64,000 bases of DNA, taken from contig NZ_CP024848.1 in assembly GCF_003352005.1 (NCBI RefSeq), positions 3,543,001 to 3,607,000 on the forward strand, given 5' to 3'. The DNA comes from Oceanobacillus zhaokaii (GTDB lineage: Bacteria; Bacillota; Bacilli; Bacillales; Amphibacillaceae). The position numbers were made by a program, and so were the translations under genes. A model generated the notes under the pieces. It had not been told where the DNA came from, ran no database searches, and saw only the letters and a program-made list of their open reading frames with translations. Shown one piece after another: positions 41,015-50,752 of this stretch; positions within the stretch are counted from its first letter, which is position 1, and each line of letters opens with the position of its first letter.

Positions 41015-43192
41015 TTATTCTATTGTTAAAGGCACCTCATGACTTTCATAATCTCCATCTTCTAAAATAACGGTGATTACTGCCACATAATTGCCTGGTT
41101 TACCGATCTCATCCTTCCTAATTTCTCCCGTATTCATCCCAACTTTTAATTCTTTTACTTCCAGCAAGTTACGATTGAATAAAAGGGAATCTGGAGTATA
41201 TAGATCAACTTCTACTCGCTCTACTTGTTCTGTTAGATACAAATTGTATTGATAGGTTTCCTCAGAAAAGGGTTTTAATGAAAATTCGAATCCCATTGCT
41301 TTAGGATTGTCAGCAGATTGATTAATAAATAAGTATGGCAGCATATATGATTTATTGTCTTGGTTTAATGTCAGCCAGCCTTGATGAATTCCTTTATCCA
41401 ATTGTGGGGTTGTGATTTGCAATTCAATCGGAAGGCTTTTTGTTTCGTGTTCTCTTACTGTAAAACGTTGCGGTAACTTCCATGTTAATCCTTTGTCCTT
41501 TTTCGGAATATCAAAGGTATATGTTTGTGTTTCATTTGTTGTATTCTCAATCTCTATTTCGAGAGTTTTTGACTCCTTATAGTCCTCAATTTGTCCAAAG
41601 GCCAATTGTGCACCATGAATGATTAGCGGTGTATTTATTGCATCAAGTGGTCGTATGCTCCCCATCCCTTGTTCAATTGGATCAACCAGCTTTCCTTCTT
41701 TAGCAATAGGTGCAGCTGTCGTTCGAATTGCATTAAATATTTGCTCGACTGTCCAGTCTGGATGCGCTTCTTTAATCAGCGCGATAACTCCAGTAACATG
41801 TGGTGCCGCCATACTTGTCCCTTGAAGTGCTTGATAGCCTCCAGGAACGGTACTCAATATATTGGTACCCGGTGCGAGTATATCCGGTTTTATATTCCAA
41901 TTTATCGTAACCGGCCCGCGTGAGCTAAAGGGGGCAATCGTGCTTTCTGTTTCTTTGTATACAGTTTCAACGTAAGATGCCTTTTCTTCTAATTGCTTCA
42001 TTAACCATTCACCGTCTTGTTTCGAAATAGCTGCAACCGGTATTGTTACGGCTCCCTCCCTGCTTTCGATCGAACCTTGAAAGACCTCCTCTTTATTGTT
42101 ATAGATTAATGCGGCAACAGCACCATTTTCCTCTGAACTTTTTGCCATTTGATAAAAAGGAATATCTCCCCTTTTAAAGACTGCTATTTTTCCGTACATT
42201 TGCGCAGTTCCCAGCTGACCATCAACAATTGGATATGATTTTTCAAGATTCCAAGGAGAGGAGTCGATCATCTCTGTTAGGGGAATTTCTTTATTTGAAA
42301 TTGCCTCAAAGAGAAAGGGAACCAGCTGCGGATTTGTTAATGCACCTACAGACAAGGCTTTCTCTGCTGTAGCTGGCGCACCAACTGTCCAATTATTTGG
42401 ACCACTATTACCATTGGCAATGACAACTGGTATCCCGAGCTCGATTGCCCGATTTACTGCGACACTCGTTGGATAATCCGGTCCATTTACAGAATTTCCA
42501 AGCGATAAGTTAATCACATCCACCCCATCTTTCACCGCTTGTTCCATTGCCGCAATAACTTGGACTGAAGTACCTGCCCCACCTGGTCCTAGTGCACGGT
42601 ATGCAAAAATTTCTGCGTCTGGTGCTACCCCTTTCAAATTCCCATTAGCTGCAATAATCCCTGCCACGTGAGAGCCGTGAAGTGTTGGGATGCCTTCGCT
42701 CGGTATAGTTTCCATCGGGTCTTTATCAAGGTCTACTAAATCATATCCAGATTGGTAATTTTTCTGCAGGTCTTCATGATTATAGTCGATACCTGTATCG
42801 ATAACACCAACCTTCACTCCCTTTCCCGTATACTTTGTCGTATTTAAATCGGAAGGGAGAACAAGATTTTTTAACGATTCATTTGGACTTTTAATTATTT
42901 GAGACTGGGTTTTATAGGTTTGCACTTGATGAATTGCTTTAATAAAGGTCAAAGATTCCATTCTCGCTAATTTATCTGCTGATCCTTTTAATGCGAGTCC
43001 GTTAAATAATTTTTCATACGTAGCGATTACTTCAACAAATGGATGATACTGTTCGATGTATTCCTTATGTTCCTTTGGGTCTCCTTCTACTTCGATAATA
43101 ACTGACTCAAGGGGCCTGGATGCTTGGACTGACATTGGAAAATAGATGAAAATAATTGCAAGACATATTGTTAAAAAGATGAAGTTACGCAT
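41015..43192 (-). CDS. Secreted subtilisin-family serine protease (Vpr-like)
   Basis: Extracellular protease, 725 residues. Signal peptide (1-24), I9-type inhibitor propeptide (about 30-95), and a catalytic domain with Asp in VGVIDTGIDYNHEDL (near 132), His in HGSHVAGIIAANG (near 173), oxyanion Asn in VIANGNSGPNNW (near 260) and Ser in GTSMAAPHVTG (near 459). A protease-associated domain is inserted at about 320-400 (FKRGDIPFYQMAKSSEENGA). After the catalytic domain comes a beta-sandwich C-terminal region of about 200 residues. The architecture resembles B. subtilis Vpr, slightly shorter. No sorting motif. Monocistronic, with a strong hairpin behind it. Confidence 0.92.
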   Translation of the reverse strand: MRNFIFLTICLAIIFIYFPMSVQASRPLESVIIEVEGDPKEHKEYIEQYHPFVEVIATYEKLFNGLALKGSADKLARMESLTFIKAIHQVQTYKTQSQIIKSPNESLKNLVLPSDLNTTKYTGKGVKVGVIDTGIDYNHEDLQKNYQSGYDLVDLDKDPMETIPSEGIPTLHGSHVAGIIAANGNLKGVAPDAEIFAYRALGPGGAGTSVQVIAAMEQAVKDGVDVINLSLGNSVNGPDYPTSVAVNRAIELGIPVVIANGNSGPNNWTVGAPATAEKALSVGALTNPQLVPFLFEAISNKEIPLTEMIDSSPWNLEKSYPIVDGQLGTAQMYGKIAVFKRGDIPFYQMAKSSEENGAVAALIYNNKEEVFQGSIESREGAVTIPVAAISKQDGEWLMKQLEEKASYVETVYKETESTIAPFSSRGPVTINWNIKPDILAPGTNILSTVPGGYQALQGTSMAAPHVTGVIALIKEAHPDWTVEQIFNAIRTTAAPIAKEGKLVDPIEQGMGSIRPLDAINTPLIIHGAQLAFGQIEDYKESKTLEIEIENTTNETQTYTFDIPKKDKGLTWKLPQRFTVREHETKSLPIELQITTPQLDKGIHQGWLTLNQDNKSYMLPYLFINQSADNPKAMGFEFSLKPFSEETYQYNLYLTEQVERVEVDLYTPDSLLFNRNLLEVKELKVGMNTGEIRKDEIGKPGNYVAVITVILEDGDYESHEVPLTIE

Positions 43193-43309
43193 ATGAAATT
43201 GCCCCTTTTTACTGCTTAGTTTTCAGCTGAGCGGGGAAAATATACATTCTAAATTTGTATGTTACGGTGTTGGTTTCGCCAGGCTTGACTCAGATTCGGA
43301 TTACTCTCC

Positions 43310-43465
43310 TCATTTTTCAGTTTGAAGTTTCGAGTCTTCCTTTTGTTGCATTTCATAGTTATAATGCGCAGAAACTCCCAGCCCTCCTTCATTTATCATG
43401 TTGGCAATTCTTTCTTTGTATTCATACAAATCATAATCGCTTTGTTTCTTTTGATTCGTTGGCAT
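43310..43465 (-). CDS. Small charged protein, 51 residues
   Basis: A short frame with an excellent ribosome site (GGGAGGAGGAG, 6 bases before the ATG), beginning MPTNQKKQSDYDLYEY and ending in a Gln/Lys/Glu-rich tail. It is hydrophilic and Tyr-rich, with a central INEGGLGVSAHYNYE. No membrane segment, signal or known domain. It lies between mnaA and the subtilase gene in the same direction. The ribosome site and codon pattern make it likely real; function unknown. Confidence 0.65.
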   Translation of the reverse strand: MPTNQKKQSDYDLYEYKERIANMINEGGLGVSAHYNYEMQQKEDSKLQTEK

Positions 43466-43543
43466 TATATCTCCTCCTCCCTATAGCTCTTACTATTACC
43501 ATATTCAGCTGATGGGAGGATGATGATTAGTTAGAGAAGGAAG

Positions 43544-43580
43544 CTAAAAGGGCTGTTACCAATAGGATAACAGCCCTTCT
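43544..43580 (-). terminator. mnaA terminator
   Basis: AAGGGCTGTTA pairs perfectly with TAACAGCCCTT, with a TTTT run on the minus strand. Confidence 0.85.
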
Positions 43581-43585
43581 TTAAA

Positions 43586-44701
43586 TTACTTATTAAAATA
43601 CTCGACAATCGCATCCGCAATTCTTCGGGATGCTTCACCATCACCGTATGGATTCGATGCTTTTGCCATTTTATCATGTACAGCTTTGTCTGAAAGGAGT
43701 TCATTTGCAACATTGTAAATTGTATCCTCGTCAGTACCAACTAATTTCAGTGTTCCTGCGTCAATTCCTTCTGGTCGTTCCGTTGTATCACGAAGTACAA
43801 GTACTGGAACTCCTAGTGATGGAGCCTCTTCTTGTACACCACCGGAATCCGTTAAGATTAGGTATGCATGTGCAGCGAAATTATGGAAGTCAACTACATC
43901 TAGTGGATCGATTAATTGAATTCGATCATCATTTCCTAAAATCTCATTCGCTGTTTCTTGGACAACTGGATTTAAGTGAACAGGATAGACAACTTTGATA
44001 TCGTCATGTGTTTCCACCAACCGTTTAATCGCACGAAACATTTGCTGCATATTACTGCCAAGGTTTTCACGCCTGTGTGCTGTCATCAATACAAGTCGCT
44101 TATCACCAAGTTCATCAATTATTGGACTTGAATAATCCTTATTAACCGTCGTCTTCAGCGCATCAATTGCCGTATTTCCTGTAATGTAAATACGGTCTTC
44201 TGGTTTATTTTCATCTAAAAGATTTTGCTTTGATTTTTCTGTCGGTGAAAAGTGTAAGTCAGCCATTACACCTGTAAGCTGGCGGTTCATCTCCTCAGGA
44301 AATGGAGAGTATTTATTCCATGTGCGAAGACCTGCTTCCACGTGACCGACTGCAATTTGATTATAGTAAGCTGCAAGTGAGCCTGCGAAAGTCGTACTCG
44401 TGTCCCCATGCACAAGGACGATATCGGGTTGCACCTTCTTCATCACTTCATCAAGACCTTCTAATGCACGAGTTGTGATTTGCGCTAATGTTTGCTGCTT
44501 CTTCATGATATTTAAATCATAGTCAGGTGTAATGCCAAATATATCAAGTACTTGATCAAGCATCTCCCGATGTTGTGCGGTTACCGTTACAATCGACTCA
44601 AATTCATCAGAGCGTTTGTTTAATTCTAAAACAAGTGGCGCCATTTTAATCGCTTCTGGTCTTGTTCCAAAGATAGTCATTACTTTAATACGTTTCGCCA
44701 T
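43586..44701 (-). CDS. mnaA: UDP-N-acetylglucosamine 2-epimerase (non-hydrolysing)
   Basis: Interconverts UDP-GlcNAc and UDP-ManNAc, supplying ManNAc for the teichoic acid linkage unit and other wall polymers. 371 residues, GT-B fold, with the characteristic GTRPEAIKMAPLV near 10, HVEAGLRTWNKYSPFPEE near 118, TAHRRENLG near 206 and DSGGVQEEAPSLGVPVLVLR near 288. Works with TagO (5018-6100) on the same pathway. Lies between upp and the atp operon, a common Bacillaceae arrangement. Confidence 0.95.
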   Translation of the reverse strand: MAKRIKVMTIFGTRPEAIKMAPLVLELNKRSDEFESIVTVTAQHREMLDQVLDIFGITPDYDLNIMKKQQTLAQITTRALEGLDEVMKKVQPDIVLVHGDTSTTFAGSLAAYYNQIAVGHVEAGLRTWNKYSPFPEEMNRQLTGVMADLHFSPTEKSKQNLLDENKPEDRIYITGNTAIDALKTTVNKDYSSPIIDELGDKRLVLMTAHRRENLGSNMQQMFRAIKRLVETHDDIKVVYPVHLNPVVQETANEILGNDDRIQLIDPLDVVDFHNFAAHAYLILTDSGGVQEEAPSLGVPVLVLRDTTERPEGIDAGTLKLVGTDEDTIYNVANELLSDKAVHDKMAKASNPYGDGEASRRIADAIVEYFNK

Positions 44702-44797
44702 TTTAATTTCTCACTCCAAGTTCCTTTATTAGTGGAGCCCTTCGTAAAAATACTTCCCAAAAGCCTTTCAAGAAAAACTCGGGAAGTGCCAGGCACC

Positions 44798-45427
44798 CTA
44801 TTTTGTTCCGAATAAACGGTCTCCTGCGTCACCTAATCCTGGGACGATATAACCTTCTTCATTAAGTTTCTCATCCATTGCTGCTAGATAGATATCTACA
44901 TCTGGATGTTCTTTTTTAATTACTTCGACGCCTTCTGGAGCTGCAACTAAACACATCAATCGAATATGTTGTGCACCGCGCTTTTTAAGTGAATGGATTG
45001 CGTCATTTGCTGAACCACCAGTAGCAAGCATTGGATCAATAACAATTAATTCACGCTCAGAAATATCAGATGGTAATTTAATATAATATTCAACAGGTTT
45101 CAATGTTTCCGGATCACGATACAGACCAACATGTCCAACTTTTGCAGCTGGAATCAGCTTCCGAACGCCATCAACCATGCCAAGTCCTGCACGCAGAATC
45201 GGAACTAAACCAATTTTCTTACCTGCTAAAACCTTTGTGCTTGTACTAGTTACTGGAGTATCGATCTCTACCTCTTTTACTGGTAAATCTCTCGTAATCT
45301 CAAATGCCATTAACATTGCTACTTCATCTACTAGTTCACGAAATTCTTTTGTTCCTGTGTTTTTATCTCTAATAAACGTTAATTTATGTTGAATTAACGG
45401 ATGATCTAATACAAAAACATTACCCAT
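44798..45427 (-). CDS. upp: Uracil phosphoribosyltransferase
   Basis: Salvages uracil with PRPP to UMP. 209 residues. PRPP-binding motif [16 protein letters not shown] is near 128 and the uracil-binding [17 protein letters not shown] ends the protein. GGAGTG-type site upstream. Follows glyA as in B. subtilis. The 3' region contains the palindrome GTGCCAGGCAC and a weak CTTCCC/GGGAAG hairpin, with no strong terminator. Confidence 0.95.
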   Translation of the reverse strand: MGNVFVLDHPLIQHKLTFIRDKNTGTKEFRELVDEVAMLMAFEITRDLPVKEVEIDTPVTSTSTKVLAGKKIGLVPILRAGLGMVDGVRKLIPAAKVGHVGLYRDPETLKPVEYYIKLPSDISERELIVIDPMLATGGSANDAIHSLKKRGAQHIRLMCLVAAPEGVEVIKKEHPDVDIYLAAMDEKLNEEGYIVPGLGDAGDRLFGTK

Positions 45428-45519
45428 TCACCGTTCACTCCTTCAAATAATGATATCCTTAAAATTGTACTGAAAATAAGAGTAGCTTTCAAGTAATCTG
45501 AGAAAATTGTCGAAAAGAA

Positions 45520-45560
45520 AATATAAAAGGGACTTTCCAACAGGAAAGTCCCTTTTATTT
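45520..45560 (-). terminator. glyA terminator
   Basis: AAAAGGGACTTTCC / GGAAAGTCCCTTTT is a perfect 14-bp stem with a 4-base loop, at the glyA stop codon. Confidence 0.9.
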
Positions 45561-46804
45561 TAAGCTAATTGCCCATATAAAACAAATTTACTAGTTAATG
45601 CTTGTACACGTTCTTTGGCTTCACTTTGTATTGTTTCATCCTCGGGGTTTTTCAATGACAGGGCGATAATCAATGCTATCTCCTTCATCTCTTCTGCTCC
45701 AAATCCACGTGTGGTGACAGCCGCCGTTCCAATACGAATGCCACTTGTTACAAATGGACTCTCGGTATCGAATGGAATTGTATTTTTATTCGTTGTAATG
45801 CCAATATCATCAAGTACTTTCTCTGCTACTTTACCTGTCAAACCTAGTGTTGTTACATCAACAAGCAATAAATGATTATCCGTTCCACCTGAAACAATTC
45901 TTAATCCTTCTTCCGTTAAAGCATCACTCAGTGCCTTCGCATTTTCAATAATATTATTAACGTATGTGTTGAATTCAGGTGATAAAGCTTCTTTAAATGC
46001 TACTGCCTTAGCTGCAATGATATGCATCAGTGGGCCACCTTGGATTCCTGGAAATACAGATTTATCGATTTGTTTTGCATATTTTTCTTTGCACATAATG
46101 ATTCCGCCACGTGGGCCTCTTAATGTTTTATGTGTCGTCGTAGTAACAAAATCAGCATACTCAACTGGGTTTTGATGGTAGCCAGCTGCAACTAATCCAG
46201 CGATATGTGCCATATCTACCATGAAGAGCGCATCAACCTCATCTGCAATTTCCTTTATTCTAGCAAAATCAATCGCACGAGAGTATGCAGATGCACCAGC
46301 AACAATAAGTTTTGGCTTCACTTCTTTTGCCTTCTCTAATACAACATCATAATCAATCTGTTCTGTTTCTTTATCTACTCCATAATCTACAAAGTTATAT
46401 TGCTTCCCGCTAAAGTTCACAGGGCTTCCATGAGTCAAATGTCCACCGTGATTTAGATTCATACCTAAAACCGTATCTCCTTGCTCTAGAACTGTAAAAT
46501 AAACTGCCATATTTGCTTGCGCACCAGAATGGGGCTGAACATTAACATGTTCCGCACCAAATAATTGCTTCGCACGATCCCTAGCTAAATTCTCTACAAC
46601 ATCGACATGCTCACAACCGCCATAATATCTTCTTCCAGGGTAGCCTTCAGCATACTTATTTGTCAGTACAGAACCCATAGCTTCCATGACTGCTTCAGAA
46701 ACAAAATTTTCCGACGCAATTAGTTCAATATTATCCTGCTGACGTTTTTTTTCTGCTTGAATTGCTGCAAATACTTCCGGATCTGATTGTTTTACATATT
46801 CCAT
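45560..46804 (-). CDS. glyA: Serine hydroxymethyltransferase
   Basis: PLP enzyme converting serine and tetrahydrofolate to glycine and methylene-THF. 414 residues. The PLP Lys lies in [20 protein letters not shown] sequence ([15 protein letters not shown]) near 225; [14 protein letters not shown] is near 25 and [11 protein letters not shown] near 93. No glycine riboswitch or other leader is visible in the 126 bases upstream. Confidence 0.96.
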   Translation of the reverse strand: MEYVKQSDPEVFAAIQAEKKRQQDNIELIASENFVSEAVMEAMGSVLTNKYAEGYPGRRYYGGCEHVDVVENLARDRAKQLFGAEHVNVQPHSGAQANMAVYFTVLEQGDTVLGMNLNHGGHLTHGSPVNFSGKQYNFVDYGVDKETEQIDYDVVLEKAKEVKPKLIVAGASAYSRAIDFARIKEIADEVDALFMVDMAHIAGLVAAGYHQNPVEYADFVTTTTHKTLRGPRGGIIMCKEKYAKQIDKSVFPGIQGGPLMHIIAAKAVAFKEALSPEFNTYVNNIIENAKALSDALTEEGLRIVSGGTDNHLLLVDVTTLGLTGKVAEKVLDDIGITTNKNTIPFDTESPFVTSGIRIGTAAVTTRGFGAEEMKEIALIIALSLKNPEDETIQSEAKERVQALTSKFVLYGQLA

Positions 46805-46930
46805 TTGAATTCCCCCTATGCAGATTATAAATAGAACTACTATAGTATCATTGTAGCCTTTTCCTCATTAAATTGAAACCTAAATAACAGATTATTCTAA
46901 GAAGTCCTGATTACTAATAAATTTTCATTG

Positions 46931-47503
46931 CTATTTCATGTTCTTTTCTCTTGTATTTTCGTAATTCGCTCGTTTACCACCAATTAGTTTTGGCCTGCTA
47001 AATGCACCAGTTACTCTCGCTTCACCAATCGTCCGTTGCGTAAAGCGTAATGGTACAGCAACATGCTTCATATGCATCCCAATCATTGTTTCTCCAATAT
47101 CGATTCCAGCACTGGCTTGAATATATTCAACAACAACAGGGTCCTCCATGTGTTTGTATGCGTATGATGCCATCGAACCGCCAGCTGTTGGGACTGGAAC
47201 GGCAGATACTTCTTCAAGGCGATAGACCTGCATTGTTTCTCTTTCTACGACAAGGGAGCGATTTAAATGCTCACAGCATTGAAAAGCAAGATGAACATTT
47301 TTAGTTTGCTTTAGCCTTTTCATAGCAGAAAAGATGCTGCTTGCAACTGCTTCACTACCAGAAGTCCCGATATGCTTACCAATTACCTCACTTGTTGAGC
47401 AGCCAATCACAAATACTTCATCAAGATGCAGATGATTGCTTTCTAGCCATTCATTAGCTACTGCCTCAATATCATGCTTTATATTTTGAATTATATTTTC
47501 CAC
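46931..47503 (-). CDS. ywlG: YwlG family (TIGR01440, DUF436) protein
   Basis: A 190-residue cytosolic protein of a conserved Firmicutes family of unknown function. Recognisable blocks: FVIGCSTSEVIGKHIGT near 31, FQCCEHLNRSLVVE near 78, and DIGETMIGMHMKHVAVPLR near 135. The paired Cys-Cys and conserved His residues suggest metal or thiol chemistry, but nothing is established. Lies between rpiB and glyA as in B. subtilis. Confidence 0.9.
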   Translation of the reverse strand: MENIIQNIKHDIEAVANEWLESNHLHLDEVFVIGCSTSEVIGKHIGTSGSEAVASSIFSAMKRLKQTKNVHLAFQCCEHLNRSLVVERETMQVYRLEEVSAVPVPTAGGSMASYAYKHMEDPVVVEYIQASAGIDIGETMIGMHMKHVAVPLRFTQRTIGEARVTGAFSRPKLIGGKRANYENTREKNMK

Positions 47504-47520
47504 TACTTACACCTCATCAT

Positions 47521-47556
47521 TTTTAAATGACCAAGTCCCCAGTGACTTGGTCATCC
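47521..47556 (-). terminator. rpiB terminator
   Basis: ATGACCAAGT / ACTTGGTCAT with a loop of 8 bases, then TTTAAAAAT on the minus strand. Likely partial termination before ywlG. Confidence 0.75.
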
Positions 47557-47563
47557 ATTCTTA

Positions 47564-48001
47564 TTATCCTTCGTAGTTCGCAATTTTTCCAAGACGATTC
47601 GCATGACGACCGGCTTCAAATTCTGTTTCTAGCCATGTTTTTGCAATTTCTCTTGCCAATCCGGGTCCAATCACACGCTCACCCATTGTAATAACATTTG
47701 TATTATTATGCTGACGAGTTAACTTTGCGCTATAAATATCATGTACAACTGTTGCTCGGATTCCATTTACTTTATTTGCAGCTATTGACATACCGATGCC
47801 TGTTCCACAAATAAAAATACCACGATCAAATTCACCCTTTGCTACTCGCTCTGCAGCTGGCAGAGCGTAATCCGGATAATCGACAGAGGTTTCACAGGTA
47901 CAGCCAGTGTCCTCGTATTCGATATCCATTTCTTCCAATAAATTCTTTAATTCATTTCTTAATGTCATCCCTGCATGATCTCCAGTAATAATTACCTTCA
48001 T
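47564..48001 (-). CDS. rpiB: Ribose-5-phosphate isomerase B
   Basis: Interconverts ribose-5-phosphate and ribulose-5-phosphate. 145 residues of the RpiB/LacA/LacB fold. Start MKVIITGDHAGMTLRNELK; catalytic Cys in FICGTGIGMSIAANKV near 68; His/Arg pairs near TRQHNNTNVITMGERVIG. I chose the ATG at 48001, since GAGGAGG lies 7-8 bases upstream; the frame to 48028 is not supported. Equivalent to B. subtilis ywlF. Confidence 0.94.
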   Translation of the reverse strand: MKVIITGDHAGMTLRNELKNLLEEMDIEYEDTGCTCETSVDYPDYALPAAERVAKGEFDRGIFICGTGIGMSIAANKVNGIRATVVHDIYSAKLTRQHNNTNVITMGERVIGPGLAREIAKTWLETEFEAGRHANRLGKIANYEG

Positions 48002-48051
48002 GTTTTTTCCTCCTCTTTCGTATGTCATTGCTGCTCATCTTAAAAATCACA

Positions 48052-49344
48052 TTAATCCATGGTAAATTTATTGATTTGTTGATTTAGTTTTTCTGCTTGC
48101 TTTTCAATTTCTAATGCTAATTCATCTACTTGCTCAATGGTTGATATTTGTTCCTGGATTGAGGCATTTACTTCCTCCGCTCCTGCAGATGTTTCCTCGG
48201 CAATTGCTGCAACCTCTTGCGACTGTCTTACTGTATCTTGGATGGATTCAATTTGCTGATTAACCAACATCGTAATACTGTCAATTTCTGTTGCAACATC
48301 AATTACAGATCCTGACATTTTTTCAAAGGCAAGGTTCGTTTCTTTTCCATTTTCAGATTCATTCCTTGCATATACAACGTTTTCGTTAATTTTCACTACA
48401 ACACGATTGACATCCTCTTGAATCGCTTTTATTAAATCATCAATCCTTTGTACAGCCTGTGCACTCTGGTCTGCTAACTTGCGAACTTCTTCCGCTACAA
48501 CTGCGAAGCCTCGTCCATGTTCGCCCGCTCTTGCAGCTTCTATTGAAGCATTTAATGCGAGCAGATTGGTTTGTTCTGCAATCTCTCCGACCATCGTAAT
48601 AATGGACTCGACCTGCAATGTATTTTGTTTCAAATGAGCGACATCTTGTAAGGAATGCTCTTGTTCTTCGGCTAGTTTCTGAATGCCTTCCACTAATTGA
48701 TTGACTACTTTTCTACTTGTATTTAATGTGTCCAGCATTTGTGTGGACTTATCCTTTGATTGCCCAGCTTTCTCTTGTACTTTGATTGCAAGTCCAGTCG
48801 CCACTTCCACTGCTTCTGCAGTATGTTGAATTGCTTCTGATGAACTTTCTGCACCACGAGAAATTTCATCAATTGACGTACCAATAACATGAGAATGCTG
48901 TGTTGCTTTATGTGAAGCCGCCTTCATCTTTATTGCAGCCTCATTTGTACTGGAAAAGTGAGTATCAATGTTATGTACAACCGTATTCAAATTCTTTAAC
49001 ATCATATCAAAAGCAATTGACAATGCACGAATCTCATCTTCAGACTCAGGTATATCCACTACCTGATTTAAATTCCCATTTGCTGCATCTGATGCTACTT
49101 TTTCTAACTTAGTTAATGGTTTTGTAATAACGCTGGAAGCAAAATAGGAAAGAATTCCAGACCAGATAATCCCTAAAACCAGGACAATAACGGTGTACCA
49201 TTCAAATGGTATATTTACAAAATCTTGAATATATTCGAAAAGCAAATAAAGAAAAAGTGCACTCGTACCATATGTAATAATTGCTAGTACAGTTGTAAAA
49301 CAGACTAACTTCAATCGCAAACTAAAACGATAGCTATCCTTCAT
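48052..49344 (-). CDS. Methyl-accepting chemotaxis protein without a sizeable sensor domain
   Basis: A chemotaxis receptor of 430 residues. Two membrane helices (about 12-36 and 45-70) are joined by only about 9 residues, so there is essentially no extracellular ligand domain. A HAMP domain (about 70-125) is followed by the coiled-coil signalling domain with the hairpin tip [20 protein letters not shown] near 262 and [17 protein letters not shown]. It must sense through the membrane, the cytosol or partner receptors. GGAGG is 7 bases before the ATG at 49344. It is inserted between rpiB and ywlE, neighbours in B. subtilis. Confidence 0.9.
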   Translation of the reverse strand: MKDSYRFSLRLKLVCFTTVLAIITYGTSALFLYLLFEYIQDFVNIPFEWYTVIVLVLGIIWSGILSYFASSVITKPLTKLEKVASDAANGNLNQVVDIPESEDEIRALSIAFDMMLKNLNTVVHNIDTHFSSTNEAAIKMKAASHKATQHSHVIGTSIDEISRGAESSSEAIQHTAEAVEVATGLAIKVQEKAGQSKDKSTQMLDTLNTSRKVVNQLVEGIQKLAEEQEHSLQDVAHLKQNTLQVESIITMVGEIAEQTNLLALNASIEAARAGEHGRGFAVVAEEVRKLADQSAQAVQRIDDLIKAIQEDVNRVVVKINENVVYARNESENGKETNLAFEKMSGSVIDVATEIDSITMLVNQQIESIQDTVRQSQEVAAIAEETSAGAEEVNASIQEQISTIEQVDELALEIEKQAEKLNQQINKFTMD

Positions 49345-49359
49345 CTCCAAGCCTCCATA

Positions 49360-49965
49360 CTACCTATCTATCTTCTTTATAAGCAACCCAATATATGCAT
49401 CCAGCTCCTTGAAGGTTTCTTCATAAATTGCTAGATTTCCACCAAAGGGATCCGGTATATCATAATTAATGAGAGTCGATTCCAGTCTGCGAATGTGCCC
49501 AATATCTTCTCGCAAATGTTCCTCAAGTAATTCATCCAAATGAATATAATTGTGTTTCAGTTGATTCTCTTGTATAAATAAAGAGCGTTTTTCCTCAAGA
49601 TCTGCATAGGATTTTTTCAATTCCTGCCATACTCTCTTATCTGCTTCTGAAATGAATTCCTTTAGCGTATAATACTTTTCTTGAAACTCAGGAAAATCGA
49701 TAATTAATGATTGTTTGTGCCTTGTTGTCATTGTTAAGACAACATCCGCCCAGTCTAACAACCGGTCTGTCACAGGTTGCGATAGATGATCCATTTTAAT
49801 TCCATTTCGCGCTAATACTTCGATTGTATTGGGATTAGCTTGTTGATTTCCTCCTGCAAAGATTCCTGCAGATTGTACTTCGGCTTCTGGCATTCTATCC
49901 TTCAGAATCGCCTCTGCCATTGGGCTCCGGCATGTATTTCCCGTGCAAATAAATAGTATTTTCAT
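49360..49965 (-). CDS. ywlE: Low-molecular-weight protein-arginine phosphatase YwlE
   Basis: Removes phosphate from arginine residues, countering the McsB kinase. The P-loop CTGNTCRSPMAEA (Cys7, Arg13) contains the Thr that favours phospho-arginine over phospho-tyrosine, and the general-acid DPFGG follows near 178. At 201 residues it is about 50 longer than B. subtilis YwlE. The extra length is a charged, probably helical insert (about 110-165, with ELKKSYADLEEKRS) between the core and the DP loop. Downstream of mntP, upstream of the chemoreceptor. Confidence 0.88.
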   Translation of the reverse strand: MKILFICTGNTCRSPMAEAILKDRMPEAEVQSAGIFAGGNQQANPNTIEVLARNGIKMDHLSQPVTDRLLDWADVVLTMTTRHKQSLIIDFPEFQEKYYTLKEFISEADKRVWQELKKSYADLEEKRSLFIQENQLKHNYIHLDELLEEHLREDIGHIRRLESTLINYDIPDPFGGNLAIYEETFKELDAYIGLLIKKIDR

Positions 49966-50092
49966 AGCGAGCCTCCAACGGAAATTTATATAATAAATAT
50001 ACCATAATACCTAAATGATTAACAGATGTAATCATACACGAAGGTTGAGTATGAGAGGAAGTAAAGCGTGGACAATCGAGGATAATGGGTGA

Positions 50093-50647
50093 TTAACTTA
50101 ACAGCAGCATGAGTCCAAATCCAAATAAGATACTCCCTCCTAAGATTTCGCTGTATTTCCCTAAAAATCCATGGACCTTTCTTCCTAAAAGCATTCCAAT
50201 CCAGGAGAGCATCATGCTAGATACACTAAATAAAATTAGAGCCAATAACGTTTTTACTCCTGATATGCCTAGACTAAGACCAATCGAAAAACTATCCAAA
50301 CTAACCGTAAAAGCAACAATAAGAAGGCCAAGCCCAAATGGATGGATCAGCTTCTTGGCTTCGTGATTAAAAGCAGAAAATATCATCTGTGCACCTATCC
50401 CGATTAATAAAAGACTTGCTGCTATAGTCGTCATATTCCCAATTTGTCCCGAGATTACTTTTCCTAACAAGATGCCAATAAAGGGCATCAAAAGATGAAA
50501 AATACCAATTGTAAAACCAATAAGTGCAATTCGTTTAAGTCGCAATTCTTGCATTCCCATAGCGAGACTTAATGAAAATGCATCCATACCCAATGCTACG
50601 GCCATAAATATCAATGCGATAAGTTCACGAACAAAATATTCCGACAT
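50093..50647 (-). CDS. mntP: Manganese efflux pump MntP
   Basis: A six-helix membrane exporter protecting against manganese excess. 184 residues formed from two repeats, each with an Asp-containing helix: ALGMDAFSLSLAMG near 18 and TVSLDSFSIGLSLG near 112. I chose the ATG at 50647 with GGAGGGAG upstream. The leader contains a strong hairpin touching that ribosome site. Corresponds to B. subtilis ywlD. Confidence 0.9.
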   Translation of the reverse strand: MSEYFVRELIALIFMAVALGMDAFSLSLAMGMQELRLKRIALIGFTIGIFHLLMPFIGILLGKVISGQIGNMTTIAASLLLIGIGAQMIFSAFNHEAKKLIHPFGLGLLIVAFTVSLDSFSIGLSLGISGVKTLLALILFSVSSMMLSWIGMLLGRKVHGFLGKYSEILGGSILFGFGLMLLLS

Positions 50648-50658
50648 AGATTCTCCCT

Positions 50659-50693
50659 CCAGGACATGCTTTTTTACTATATGCATGTCCTGG
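50659..50693 (-). promoter_or_regulatory. Hairpin abutting the mntP ribosome binding site
   Basis: CCAGGACATGC (50683-50693 as read on the minus strand) pairs perfectly with GCATGTCCTGG (50659-50669). The last GG of the stem is also the first part of the mntP GGAGGG site. No T run follows, so it could modulate translation of mntP or stabilise the ywlC 3' end. Confidence 0.55.
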
Positions 50694-50752
50694 AAGGAAT
50701 ATGAAAGATAACGTCATTGTTAACTATTCGGATTCACTAGCACTTTAATAGC

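Noticed and set aside
45428..45519. Possible uracil or PRPP-responsive leader before upp
   Set aside because: The upstream gap is under 100 bases and contains no PyrR-type anti-terminator or other recognisable leader.
46805..46930. Possible glycine riboswitch upstream of glyA
   Set aside because: The 126-base gap is AT-rich and lacks the paired aptamer elements.
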